The position numbers were made by a program, and so were the translations under genes. This document shows, in pieces, positions 36,928-45,219 of a stretch of DNA of 64,000 bases. The notes below the pieces were generated by a model. That model saw only the letters and a program-made list of their open reading frames with translations, was not told where the DNA came from and ran no database searches. Numbering within the stretch: position 1 is the stretch's first letter; the number at the start of each line of letters is the position of its first letter. This stretch comes from Saccharicrinis sp963663905 (GTDB lineage Bacteria; Bacteroidota; Bacteroidia; Bacteroidales; Marinilabiliaceae), in NCBI GenBank assembly GCA_963663905.2, contig OY760657.1, positions 5,146,001 to 5,210,000 on the forward strand. The letters are read 5' to 3'.

Positions 36928-38361
36928 CTAATGCAACAAATACCAGATTTGTGTAGTGAAAAATGTAACTATAAATCCAAGCACAATTGGTAAAAATGTA
37001 GAAACCAATGTCCATTTTGCACTCTTGGTTTCCTTATAGATAGTCATGATGGTTGTTGAACACGGATTATGTAATAAACTAAACAACATCAGGTTTATCC
37101 CGGTTAATAAAGTCCAACCACCCGCATGAAGAATCTTAGCTGTATCTTCAATACTATCCATCTCAAACATAACACCTGAACCAGAACCAATACCTGTTAG
37201 TTTGGTACTTAAAACAGTTAACATTAATACTGTTGGTATAACAATTTCATTAGCTGGTATAGCAATAATATAAGCCAACAGAATAACTCCATTCAATCCA
37301 AATACAAAAGCAAAGGGATTTGACCATTGAATAAAATGCTCAGCCAGGCTCATATCTCCTACCTTTACATTAGCTACTACCCAGATAACAATTCCGGCAG
37401 GAATAGCAAAAACGATCGCTCTCCACAGAACAATCATGGTTCTGTCAATTAAAGAAGTATATAATGTTTGCCATACTCTTGGTGGACGGTAAGGAGGTAA
37501 CTCCAGACTAAAAGAAGAGGCTTCACCTTTTAATACAGATTTGCTTAATCCCCATGATACAACCAGACTAAAGAATATGCCAATTAAAGCAATGGCAACA
37601 ACAGCACCGGCAGAAACCAATCCTGCCACACCTGCAGGAACCATACTTCCAATAAATATCGAAGCAATTAATATTTGTGTTGGCCATCTTCCGTTACAAA
37701 GTGAAAAGTTGTTGGTGATGATGGCTATCAATCGTTCACGTGGACTATCTATCACTCTGGCAGCAACAACACCTGCTGCATTACAACCAAATCCCATACT
37801 CATGGTTAATGCTTGCTTACCGTGGGCACCCGCTTTACGAAAAAGGTTATCCATATTAAAAGCAACACGAGGCAGATATCCTAAATCTTCCAATAAAGTA
37901 AATATCGGAAAGAAAATAGCCATTGGGGGAAGCATTACAGCAATTACCCAGGCCATAGATAAATAACCACCATCAATAAGAACACCATCAAGCCACCAGG
38001 GCATATTGATAGAAGCTGCTAAACTTTTCAAAAGTGGATGTACTGTGTCAATTAATAAACTTGCCAATAAACTGGAAGGATAATTAGCACCTGCTACAGT
38101 CAGCCAAAAAACAACGGCCAGTAGCAAAAACATTAAGGGAAAACCCAATAGTTTACTGGTAACAATTTTATCCACCTTAAGGTCGAAACTGTATGCTTCC
38201 TTATCGCCCATTTGTTTAACAGACTTTTTAGCAATTCGTGAAGCATCTTCATAAATAGACTCAATGAGGGAATCATGAAAATCATTACCTAATTCCCATC
38301 TTACCTCATTAGCAGTTGAAATAATATCTTCTCCTTTTGATTTTATATTTGTATTCTCCAT
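36928..38361 (-). CDS. feoB: FeoB membrane (permease) subunit of a split ferrous-iron transporter
   Basis: The ATG at 38361 gives 477 residues; a GTG at 38370 is possible. The sequence corresponds to the C-terminal two Gate/nucleoside-recognition domains of FeoB: helix FPLMFLLLAVVFWLTVAGA, then LLEDLGYLPRVAFNMDNL, MGFGCNAAGVVAARVIDSPRE, and near the C-terminus HNPCSTTIMTIYKETKSAKW. No GTPase domain is present; it is encoded by the preceding gene 10 bp upstream. The canonical PFMSCSARLP segment reads NNFSLCNGRWP here, a marked change in the first Gate. Together the two genes total about 740 residues, the size of a normal FeoB. Confidence 0.9.
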   Translation of the reverse strand: MENTNIKSKGEDIISTANEVRWELGNDFHDSLIESIYEDASRIAKKSVKQMGDKEAYSFDLKVDKIVTSKLLGFPLMFLLLAVVFWLTVAGANYPSSLLASLLIDTVHPLLKSLAASINMPWWLDGVLIDGGYLSMAWVIAVMLPPMAIFFPIFTLLEDLGYLPRVAFNMDNLFRKAGAHGKQALTMSMGFGCNAAGVVAARVIDSPRERLIAIITNNFSLCNGRWPTQILIASIFIGSMVPAGVAGLVSAGAVVAIALIGIFFSLVVSWGLSKSVLKGEASSFSLELPPYRPPRVWQTLYTSLIDRTMIVLWRAIVFAIPAGIVIWVVANVKVGDMSLAEHFIQWSNPFAFVFGLNGVILLAYIIAIPANEIVIPTVLMLTVLSTKLTGIGSGSGVMFEMDSIEDTAKILHAGGWTLLTGINLMLFSLLHNPCSTTIMTIYKETKSAKWTLVSTFLPIVLGFIVTFFTTQIWYLLH

Positions 38362-38371
38362 TATATACACG

Positions 38372-39163
38372 CTAATTTTGGATGGTTAAATCTTCTTCAT
38401 GCAAGTCTCCAATTTCACCGGATCTTACAGCTTCAATTATACTATTATCACCTTCGAGCAAACGCATGGCAACCCAGTTTACATTAGGCAGGCCAGGATA
38501 GGTCTCCAATATCTTATTAGATAAGGTTTCAATAGCATGATTCAGCTTTTTTGAACGACTTTTGATTTTAGGAGGCTTACAGATATATCTACCTGAAGCA
38601 ACCTCTTCAATGGCCTGTAATAATTCATTCATTCCTTGCTTTCGACGAGCAGAAGCCGGAATAACTGGAATACCTAATTCCTTTGAAAGCGCCCTGATAT
38701 CTATTTCAAGATTATTTCTTTTGGCTTCATCCATCAGGTTAACGCATAGTACAGCCCTGTCGGTAAGCTCTAATATCTGTAATACCAGATTAAGATTTCG
38801 TTCTATACGTGTTGCATCCACAACAATGACTGTTACATCCGGCTGACCGAAAAGAATAAAATCACGGGCAACTTCTTCATCCGTACTTGTAGATAGCAAT
38901 GAATAGGTTCCTGGTAAATCCACAACCTTATATCTTTTATCATTAAAGATGAATCCACCTTCTGCTCTGGAAACGGTTTTACCAGGCCAGTTACCTGTAT
39001 GCTGACGTAGGCCGGTTAAGTTATTAAATACAGTGCTTTTTCCAGTGTTAGGATTACCTGCCATGGTAATCACATAATCTATATTTTCAAGGTCGATGCC
39101 CAGTTTTACTAAGTTGCTTTTGTTGTGTGCCGGACAAGTGGCACAATTATTTGGTACACTCAT
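38372..39163 (-). CDS. FeoB GTPase subunit of a split ferrous-iron transporter
   Basis: The 263-residue product is the N-terminal G domain of FeoB as a free protein. It has G1 AGNPNTGKSTVFNNLTG (about 35-51), the FeoB G2 region RQHTGNWPGKTV, G3 VVDLPGTYSL, G4 NLMDE and G5 SARRKQG, then the helical GDI-like domain (about 190-260). An N-terminal CATC motif (Cys 7 and 10) may bind metal. It stops directly before the membrane subunit. GTP binding regulates iron(II) uptake in this family. Confidence 0.92.
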   Translation of the reverse strand: MSVPNNCATCPAHNKSNLVKLGIDLENIDYVITMAGNPNTGKSTVFNNLTGLRQHTGNWPGKTVSRAEGGFIFNDKRYKVVDLPGTYSLLSTSTDEEVARDFILFGQPDVTVIVVDATRIERNLNLVLQILELTDRAVLCVNLMDEAKRNNLEIDIRALSKELGIPVIPASARRKQGMNELLQAIEEVASGRYICKPPKIKSRSKKLNHAIETLSNKILETYPGLPNVNWVAMRLLEGDNSIIEAVRSGEIGDLHEEDLTIQN

Positions 39164-39169
39164 GATTTT

Positions 39170-40204
39170 TTAGCTTTTGCGGTTAATAAATACATAATCG
39201 GCATGTTGTTTTCTAATTCCGATAGTTGTTCCCATTACACGATATCCTGTAGGGTCGCCTGAAGCACTCTTCATTACTGCTGTCACAGAACTTCCCGGAA
39301 CAATACCTAAATCCATTAACCTGCGGCGTTGCTGGCCTCTGCAGTTAGGGGAGATGGCCAATACTTCAGCTTTTTCTCCAATCTGTAATGCAGACAATAA
39401 CTCATATTTTGGCGTTTGAGCCACTGTAGTTGTTGATTTTTCAACTGTAATATAACTGGCAAAAAGCGGAGTAAGGATACATTCATCCCCATCAGCAGCA
39501 AAAGTTATTTTTTTATCAGTAACATCGGTAATGTAAACCTCCATTCCTGGATATAATCCCAGAACAACCAATTGTTCGTATATACTTTTGGGCTCATCCT
39601 CTAAATGCGTTATACGTCCCATATCACCTTCTTCCAAAGAGCTTAAACTAACACCTCTTCGTTTTGGCAAAGCTCCATCCGGAGTAGGAATAGGATCACC
39701 ATGTGGGTCAAAAACCGGGTTGCCCATTTGTGCAGCCAGTTGCTCTGTTTCTTCAGGAGTAACAAGGTGCTCAATTCTACAAGCCTCATTATGCCAATCA
39801 CCTGGCTTTACACTTGTTTGATCAGCTAAATAACGTTCCCATATACGATGAATCCTTATGATGCGTAAAGCATACGAACGACCTGCATCCGTTAAAGTAA
39901 CTCTTTGACTTTGCAAAGTGATCAAATCTAAATCAGATAGCTTGTCAATTAAATCACTGGCATTATCGATACTTATATTAAGATTGCCTGCAACGGTATT
40001 TACATTACAAACTAATTTGTTGTATTCACAATCAAAAATGTGTTTCAAGGCATCCTCAATTAATGCTCGTTTGTTGTTATTAATTAATCTGGTAATAAGT
40101 GCCAGGCCTCCTTTTTTAGGCCATAAAAACCAGAAAAGAAACACTGTAGCAACCAATCCTATTACTAAGGACCATCCCGGTTGAATTATTAAAATGTTTG
40201 TCAT
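39170..40204 (-). CDS. Membrane-anchored DtxR-like protein with two C-terminal FeoA domains
   Basis: The 344 residues are: one N-terminal transmembrane helix (about 8-28, WSLVIGLVATVFLFWFLWP), a DtxR-like winged helix and dimerisation region (about 45-175; VTLTDAGRSYALRIIRIHRIWERYL, FDPHGDPIPTPDGALP), and two FeoA/SH3-like domains at about 180-255 (LEEGDMGRITHLEDEPKSIY) and 265-340 (ALQIGEKAEVLAISPNCRGQ, RRRLMDLGIVPGSSV). It overlaps the dtxR gene by 4 bp and precedes the FeoB G subunit by 6 bp. It probably supplies FeoA function at the membrane; whether the HTH still binds DNA is doubtful. Confidence 0.9.
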   Translation of the reverse strand: MTNILIIQPGWSLVIGLVATVFLFWFLWPKKGGLALITRLINNNKRALIEDALKHIFDCEYNKLVCNVNTVAGNLNISIDNASDLIDKLSDLDLITLQSQRVTLTDAGRSYALRIIRIHRIWERYLADQTSVKPGDWHNEACRIEHLVTPEETEQLAAQMGNPVFDPHGDPIPTPDGALPKRRGVSLSSLEEGDMGRITHLEDEPKSIYEQLVVLGLYPGMEVYITDVTDKKITFAADGDECILTPLFASYITVEKSTTTVAQTPKYELLSALQIGEKAEVLAISPNCRGQQRRRLMDLGIVPGSSVTAVMKSASGDPTGYRVMGTTIGIRKQHADYVFINRKS

Positions 40205-40875
40205 ACTACTAAGTTTTTAGAAACTTGGTTAACAAATATATTGTTGGCAAATAAATCGTTAAGAACAAGTGTGTGGTTGTTTATTTTTATTGCTGTCATA
40301 TGGTTTGATTCAAATTGTTTTTCTATAGTTATCTCAACTCCTATATCAATATTATTTGATTCACAGAATTCGTAAAAATCTTTATTTGAACTGGCCAATC
40401 TTGTGATATTGTATTTTTTGCCTGTTTCAGCATCAGATATTAATACCTGGTTAGTGACCTCTTCGATATTTCCATTTTTACCCGGAATAGGATCACCATG
40501 AGGGTCAACCATTGGATTATCTAAATATTGAGCTATTTTATCTGCTAAAAAATCAGAAGTAAGATGCTCTAAGTATTCAGCTTCTCTGTGAATTTCATGT
40601 AGAGATAAATTGAGTGTTTTATATAAAAAAGATTCCCATAAACGATGCTTTCTGATTACTTTTAATGCAAGTTTACGACCTGTCGAAGTTAAAGTAATTG
40701 GTTTATATTTTGTATAATTCACTAAATTTTTTGAAGCTAATTTTCTGGCCATATCTGTAGCTGCAGCATTGGTTATACTTAACAATGCCGCTATGGTACT
40801 TAGCTTAGTATCACCGTGTAAAAGTAAATCCTGCTTATAAATTGTTTTTATAAAATTCTCTATTGATATAGTCAT
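40201..40875 (-). CDS. DtxR/MntR-family iron- or manganese-dependent regulator
   Basis: The 224-residue cytosolic protein has an N-terminal winged helix (NFIKTIYKQDLLLHGDTKLS ... LVNYTKYKPITLTSTGRKLA), the metal-binding dimerisation domain (RKHRLWESFLYKTLNLSLHE, EAEYLEHLTSDFLADKIAQY) with its His/Glu ligands, and a C-terminal SH3-like FeoA fold (about 150-220). It is the first gene of the split-FeoB operon and overlaps the next by 4 bp (ATGA). It most likely represses this operon when iron is sufficient. Confidence 0.92.
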   Translation of the reverse strand: MTISIENFIKTIYKQDLLLHGDTKLSTIAALLSITNAAATDMARKLASKNLVNYTKYKPITLTSTGRKLALKVIRKHRLWESFLYKTLNLSLHEIHREAEYLEHLTSDFLADKIAQYLDNPMVDPHGDPIPGKNGNIEEVTNQVLISDAETGKKYNITRLASSNKDFYEFCESNNIDIGVEITIEKQFESNHMTAIKINNHTLVLNDLFANNIFVNQVSKNLVV

Positions 40876-40945
40876 ATTAAGTTTTCTTGTCTAAATATTT
40901 AAGCTTACTTAAATTTATAAACAGTAGAACTGTAAAAAAGTTTTC

Positions 40946-41024
40946 AAGACCTGACAGGTTTTTAAACAAACCATAAGACCTGACAGGTTTTTAAACATTA
41001 TGTACATAAACCTGTTAGGTCTTA
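40946..41024. repeat. REP-like cluster at the 3' side of the RAYT gene
   Basis: Two direct copies of AAGACCTGACAGGTTTTTAA (40946 and 40975) and one inverted partner AAACCTGTTAGGTCTTA (41008-41024). The inverted partner supplies the RAYT gene's last two codons and its TAA stop. Confidence 0.88.
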
Positions 41025-41557
41025 TGGCTTTCAATAAAACTACTCTTACCATCAAACAACCTAATCACTTCCTCTCTTTTGAGGTTCGATGTTTTATCAG
41101 AAACACAGGTTAAGTAACTACTCCAAGGATAATCCCCAGGATGAGAAACAAAAGAATGTTTGACAGGATTGTTATGTATATAAATTACTGCTTGTTTTAG
41201 ATATTCATCGGTATCAATGATTTTTCTTTTAAAAGCTCTTTCGAAAAGAGCTCCGTGGCGATTGTTGTATCTGTTAAAGGCTTTGGTATAAGCATTAAAA
41301 AGGTTTGAAAAGTATTGATGGGGAGGTTTGTCAAAACCTGACAGGTTTAATTGTTGCGCTTCTTTAAAATAAATCAAAAAATGAAAATGGTTAGGCATCA
41401 AAACCCATGCGTAAGTATGTGCAATGCAACCTATATATTTATTATACAGCTTTAAAAAGTAATGGTAGTTTTCTGGTGTAGTAAATATAGGGCAACTGTT
41501 GATTCCTCTGTTATAGACATGATAAAAGTTACCTGGCTCAAGCTTATGGTTTGGCAT
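41015..41557 (-). CDS. REP-associated tyrosine transposase (RAYT, Y1_Tnp)
   Basis: The ATG at 41557 (MPNHKLEPG...) gives 180 residues, the common size, and the longer frame would run through the upstream palindrome. Signatures are YHVYNRGIN, the HuH motif in VLMPNHFHFLIYF, an internal repeat-derived LNLSGFD, the catalytic-Tyr region NAYTKAFNRYNNRHGALFER, and the IHNNPVKHSFV/YPWSSY C-terminus. The family is a domesticated relative of IS200/IS605 transposases that cuts single-stranded REP palindromes and is thought to spread them. It lies between clusters of palindromes with the same sequence. Confidence 0.93.
   Translation of the reverse strand: MPNHKLEPGNFYHVYNRGINSCPIFTTPENYHYFLKLYNKYIGCIAHTYAWVLMPNHFHFLIYFKEAQQLNLSGFDKPPHQYFSNLFNAYTKAFNRYNNRHGALFERAFKRKIIDTDEYLKQAVIYIHNNPVKHSFVSHPGDYPWSSYLTCVSDKTSNLKREEVIRLFDGKSSFIESHKT
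41333..41348. repeat. REP-core copy inside the RAYT coding sequence
   Basis: AAAACCTGACAGGTTT is a perfect palindrome around its central A, identical to the flanking repeat core, and codes in frame for the NLSGF residues of the transposase. Confidence 0.75.
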
Positions 41558-41604
41558 TTTATATTGGTTTAAGGTTGTTGTTATGGTTAAAGATAGAAAA
41601 ATAT

Positions 41605-41656
41605 TAAGACCTGACAGGTTTATATACATCACCTAAATTAAACCTGTCAGGTCTTA
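41605..41656. repeat. REP-like palindrome at the 5' side of the RAYT gene
   Basis: TAAGACCTGACAGGTTTA and TAAACCTGTCAGGTCTTA are perfect 18-bp arms around a 16-base spacer, 48 bp upstream of the RAYT start. Confidence 0.9.
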
Positions 41657-41707
41657 ACGAACAATAACCACCCTACCGTGTTTTGTTTCCGAATACATTT
41701 GAAATTT

Positions 41708-42310
41708 ATGCATAAAGTAGTAGTAATTAACGGTAATCCTGATCCGGAAAGTCTTTCGGTAGCCATGGCGGAATCTTATAAAACAGGTGTTGAAAAAGCA
41801 GGAGGTCATTGTCAGGTTATTCACTTATTTGAATTAGAGTTTGATCCGATTTTACATTATGGTTTCAGAAAAAGAATACCTTTTGAACCTGATTTGGAAA
41901 TGGCACAACAGGCCATTAAGGATTGTTCTCACCTGGTATTTATTTATCCGGTTTGGTGGGGAACCTATCCAGCATTGCTAAAGGGTTTTATTGACCGTGT
42001 GTTTTTGCCGGGCTTTGCATTTAAAGGTATTGATGATTCGGTTCACTGGATTAAGCTTTTAAAAGGACGCTCCGGACGCATTATTGAATCTATGGATGCT
42101 CCAATGTGGTTTTATGAGGATGTTTATAAAAGTCCTGCAAAGAATTCATTGTCAATAGCAGTGATGAATTATTGTGGAATAAAGCCTGTGGATTATACAG
42201 TATTCAGACCGGTAAAAGGTTCAACTCCTGAAGATCGACAAGCATGGATTGAAGAAGTAGAGAGGCAAGGAGCTGAAGATTTTAAAAAGTTGAAGGTTAC
42301 TGCTAGTTAA
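41708..42310 (+). CDS. NAD(P)H-dependent flavodoxin-fold oxidoreductase (quinone reductase type)
   Basis: The ATG at 41708 gives 200 residues; the GTG start upstream adds ten residues without family homology. The FMN phosphate loop is NGNPDPESLSVAMAESY, followed by HLFELEFDPIL, FIYPVWWGTYPALLKGFIDR and VFLPGFAF, matching the NQO/MdaB/KefF-like flavin reductases. These reduce quinones or FMN with NAD(P)H. It is adjacent to the RAYT palindrome and otherwise monocistronic. Confidence 0.9.
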   Translation: MHKVVVINGNPDPESLSVAMAESYKTGVEKAGGHCQVIHLFELEFDPILHYGFRKRIPFEPDLEMAQQAIKDCSHLVFIYPVWWGTYPALLKGFIDRVFLPGFAFKGIDDSVHWIKLLKGRSGRIIESMDAPMWFYEDVYKSPAKNSLSIAVMNYCGIKPVDYTVFRPVKGSTPEDRQAWIEEVERQGAEDFKKLKVTAS

Positions 42311-42330
42311 AAGAATACTTACTCAATATA

Positions 42331-42367
42331 AAAAAGAACCGCCAGTATCATTTGATACCGGCGGAAT
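42331..42367. terminator. Hairpin between convergent genes
   Basis: CCGCCAGTATCA pairs with TGATACCGGCGG (one mismatch) around TTT, with an A-rich left flank. It can terminate the quinone reductase gene and the minus-strand propeller gene. Confidence 0.75.
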
Positions 42368-42393
42368 GTTATGTAATTGATGCCTGAAAAGGA

Positions 42394-43221
42394 CTATTTT
42401 ATATGATAAGCAGCAACTGTATTACCAAAAAAAGTTGGTATATAAAGTGTTTTTGAGCTGATATCGAATTCTATATCTGCAGCATTATATCTATTGTCGG
42501 TAAAATTTAGTACCTCAATAGGAGAAGCACCGGGGCTAACAATCTGAACTTTGCCACTCCAGTCCGAAATAATAAATCTGTTAGCATCGCAACGTTCCAA
42601 TCCATCAATACCTCCTGTATTTTGTATATATACTTCCAATTGAGGATGATCAGTTGCTAAATCGTATTTGTAAATAATGTTTGAAGTTCCGATAAACAGT
42701 ATATCTCCTTCAAAAAATAAACCGTTGACTGAAACCAACTTTTCGTCTTTAATAAGAAGTTGAGCCTTATTATCCTTAATAAGATAAATGGCATTATCCT
42801 TCATGTCAGAAACTGCAACATTACCTTTGGAACATACAGTAATGTCATTTAAAAACTTAGTATCAGGAATTTCTATAAAATGATCGATAGTACCTTTACT
42901 CACATTTATAACAGCCACACGATCAATATCAGAAACATAAAGAAAACCATTATATAAACCCATGCCTTTAGGAGCATTCAAGCCATTTACCCATGTAAGT
43001 TTGTTAATCTTTCCATCTATAGATAAGGTAGAAATAAATCCTTTACCATTCTTTTCATCAGGATTTCCATCAATGTTGCTTACATACAAAACGTTTTTAT
43101 CTAGAAGTACTGATTCTGGAACCTTAAGGGAAGCATCAGTTTCCCATATTTTAGTTGCATTTTGAGAATAACCCAGAGTTAGTATAAAAAGGCAAACCGC
43201 AGTAAATAAAAGTTTTTTCAT
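42394..43221 (-). CDS. Secreted beta-propeller protein (SMP-30/NHL-like)
   Basis: The ATG at 43221 gives 275 residues with a clean signal peptide (FTAVCLFILTLGYSQ). The mature part is made of about six blades with repeated VLYVSNIDGNP, FLYVSDIDRVAVINV, GNVAVSDMKDNAIYLI and LFIGTSNIIYKYDL patterns, like strictosidine-synthase/SMP-30 propellers. The Glu and Asn/Asp positions typical of SMP-30 metal sites are not obvious, so enzymatic activity is uncertain. It is monocistronic. Confidence 0.78.
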   Translation of the reverse strand: MKKLLFTAVCLFILTLGYSQNATKIWETDASLKVPESVLLDKNVLYVSNIDGNPDEKNGKGFISTLSIDGKINKLTWVNGLNAPKGMGLYNGFLYVSDIDRVAVINVSKGTIDHFIEIPDTKFLNDITVCSKGNVAVSDMKDNAIYLIKDNKAQLLIKDEKLVSVNGLFFEGDILFIGTSNIIYKYDLATDHPQLEVYIQNTGGIDGLERCDANRFIISDWSGKVQIVSPGASPIEVLNFTDNRYNAADIEFDISSKTLYIPTFFGNTVAAYHIK

Positions 43222-43739
43222 CAATAGATAAATCTTGGTTTGCAATTCAAGTTAAGGATTTTTGCAATACAGTACTGCATTTATTTTAATAGCAAAGAGG
43301 GGTAAAAGGATAAAAGGATGTTTTAATTTGACGAGAGTATCAAAAATATGAGACTAAAATATTGTTTCATGTATGTTTTTCTAAGTGATAGTAGGTGGGG
43401 AACAGCTATTCGGGCTGATTAGTAAGATCATTTGATTAGATGTATTTATTTAATACATATTTTCCTTGTTCCTTGCTCCCTATTGCTTTTCTTCATCTGT
43501 TTTTTATCGTTAAAATGAATATGTTCATCAATAAATATCGAATATTCGCCATATATACTCATAACGTCTTCGGGTTAACACCGGGAAAAATATATATATT
43601 CGTTACCGGTATTCAACCAACTACACTACAATTACGAATACCTATTACAAACCATTGCCAGCCCTAAATGCGGATATTCCTATATTGTATAATGGAGTTT
43701 GGACATGGTTTAATTTTTAATCATTTTAAACTTTTAACT
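43222..43739. other. 518-bp intergenic region
   Basis: Contains no supported gene. A GGTAAAA/GGATAAAA run lies near 43301-43318, and a 7-bp-periodic tract at 43462-43496 is listed separately. The promoter of the 43740 gene must also lie here. Confidence 0.5.
43462..43496. repeat. Degenerate 7-bp-periodic tract (TTCCTTG type)
   Basis: Five consecutive 7-bp units of consensus TTCCTTG (two exact, then CTCCCTA, TTGCTTT and TCTTCAT). Confidence 0.65.
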
Positions 43740-44429
43740 ATGGAATTCCAGCAGGAATACGAAATTTGGAAAGACCGAATTGAAAATTTGGCAAAGGAAA
43801 AGGTTAAACTTCCCAACAAACCAATTGATGAAGTAACTGCATATGCAGAAGCCCTTGCTATTGAAGCAAACAAAGACAAAGAAAAACTCCTTGCTGCCGG
43901 TTTAGACTCTAATTTTATTGATGATTTGCCTTCGTTAAGTGGTGCTTTGCGATATTGTCAGGCTGTGTGGATGAGTGACTATAAAGCTATGGATGCAGCT
44001 CAAAATGAGTGGAAGCTTGAATCTCCGGACGCTTATCAGTTAAAGAAAGTAATGTTACATCACCTATCTTTTGCTTATAGGGGAATGGATGATGTAAAAC
44101 AAAAGATTAAACGTATTCGTGAGGGAAGTGGACATGCCGATATGATTCAGGATTTACTGGAGCTTTCGGTTTTGGCTGAAAAATATCCTGAACCACTAAC
44201 AAAAATTGGTTACGATATTTCATTAACAGATAAGGCACGTACTACATCCAATAAAATGCGTGAGTTATTAGCGATGGCTAATGGCTCTGAAATGCAAAAC
44301 GCAAATAAATTAAAAAGAGACAAGACCTACACACTATTGGTATTAAGAACATCTGAGATTTGTGAGGTAGGCAGATATGTATTCTGGGATAATGATAACC
44401 GCCTTTCTGTATACAGAAGCTTAAGATAA
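43740..44429 (+). CDS. Hypothetical helical protein
   Basis: I chose the ATG at 43740 (229 residues), because the two in-frame ATGs upstream precede a poorly coding segment. The product is soluble and almost all alpha-helical (YEIWKDRIENLAKEKVKLPN, LKKVMLHHLSFAYRGMDDVK, KMRELLAMANGSEMQNANKL). I recognise no family and no catalytic motif. It is monocistronic and surrounded by the periodic intergenic tracts. Confidence 0.78.
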   Translation: MEFQQEYEIWKDRIENLAKEKVKLPNKPIDEVTAYAEALAIEANKDKEKLLAAGLDSNFIDDLPSLSGALRYCQAVWMSDYKAMDAAQNEWKLESPDAYQLKKVMLHHLSFAYRGMDDVKQKIKRIREGSGHADMIQDLLELSVLAEKYPEPLTKIGYDISLTDKARTTSNKMRELLAMANGSEMQNANKLKRDKTYTLLVLRTSEICEVGRYVFWDNDNRLSVYRSLR

Positions 44430-44450
44430 TAAACTCCCCGTAAATACTAG

Positions 44451-44774
44451 TCCCGCGGCATGTTTGACCCTTCCCGCGGGACATCTTACCCTTCCATCAC
44501 TACTAATGCCCCCTTCATCAGCAAAAAAAGTGTCTCAATCAGTATTTTTAGGTAGTCCATCAGCTATCGTACCCCTTCAATCACTTCATATTTGTAGATC
44601 ATCAGCCAAATGATGCTTCCAATCAGCATCTCACATGCCTTCAATCAGTATCGCTGACCCTTCCCGCAGTAAAAAAAGTATCTCAATCAGATATATTAAG
44701 CTTTCAATCAGTAACTATATTCTTTCCCGCAGAGGTTTATACTTGTTCATCAGATGATATAGTCTCTCAACCAG
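44451..44774. repeat. 21-bp phase-locked degenerate repeat array (16 units)
   Basis: The anchors end at 44458, 44479, 44500, 44521, 44542, 44563, 44584, 44605, 44626, 44648, 44669, 44690, 44711, 44732, 44753 and 44774: exactly 21 bp apart except one 22-bp step. The anchor is Y-T-C-A-A-T-C-A-G (also TTCATCAG, TTCCCGCAG, TTCCCGCGG) and the other 12 bp are not conserved. Confidence 0.85.
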
Positions 44775-44828
44775 ATGGCATAACTCGTCCACTTGCCAAA
44801 AACATAAGTCAATTAATAAATAGACTTC

Positions 44829-44877
44829 TTCCATTACGGCTTTTCCTTGCTCTATGTTCCATACTGCTTGTTCCTTT
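44829..44877. repeat. Degenerate 7-bp-periodic tract (TTCCNTN type)
   Basis: Seven units of 7 bp in which TTCC recurs at 44829, 44843, 44857 and 44871, alternating with other heptamers such as CTCTATG and CTGCTTG. Confidence 0.65.
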
Positions 44878-44955
44878 TACCTTAATATAAGCATTTATGA
44901 TACTGGTAACTAAAAGGTAGTTCATCAACATTTACAAATCTCTTTTGAAAAGGTC

Positions 44956-44990
44956 CTATGCACTGAGCTCTACGCTATATGCTCTATGCG
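44956..44990. repeat. Degenerate 7-bp-periodic tract (CTATGCT type)
   Basis: Five consecutive 7-bp units of consensus CTATGCT, each differing at one to three positions. Confidence 0.7.
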
Positions 44991-45219
44991 AAATTATGCC
45001 CTAAAACCTTTAACCCGCAACAACATATTTATATCAATTGCAAATAACTTTTTAATGTCGTGTTGAAACTTTTGAATATTAATGAAGTATATTCAGGCTT
45101 TGAATTATAAATAACGTGAAGTCAAAGTAGCTTTAGGTAATATAAATGGATATATTTCTGAGATACTATGAAGAGGTAATACGGTTAATTTAAACGAACC
45201 TGAAGAATCAGTATAAAAT

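Larger units (their letters stand above)
44430..45219. other. 790-bp non-coding region dominated by periodic repeats
   Basis: No supported gene. It holds the 21-bp array (44451-44774), two 7-bp-periodic tracts (44829-44877 and 44956-44990) and, at its right end, the promoter region of the Mrr gene. Confidence 0.7.

Noticed and set aside
41015..41557. Active IS200/IS605 insertion sequence
   Set aside because: The protein has RAYT features and the flanks are REP palindromes instead of IS200 ends; no TnpB is present.
43440..43667. 75-codon frame upstream of the helical protein
   Set aside because: It runs over the 7-bp-periodic tract and shows no family resemblance.
44451..44774. CRISPR array
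   Set aside because: The conserved part is only 8-9 bp and the variable part 12 bp, both far below CRISPR sizes. The anchors are degenerate and no cas gene is present.
44552..44887. Open plus-strand frame of about 110 codons across the 21-bp array
   Set aside because: It has no plausible start codon, its composition is biased by the repeat, and the other frames and the minus strand contain in-frame stops in many units.
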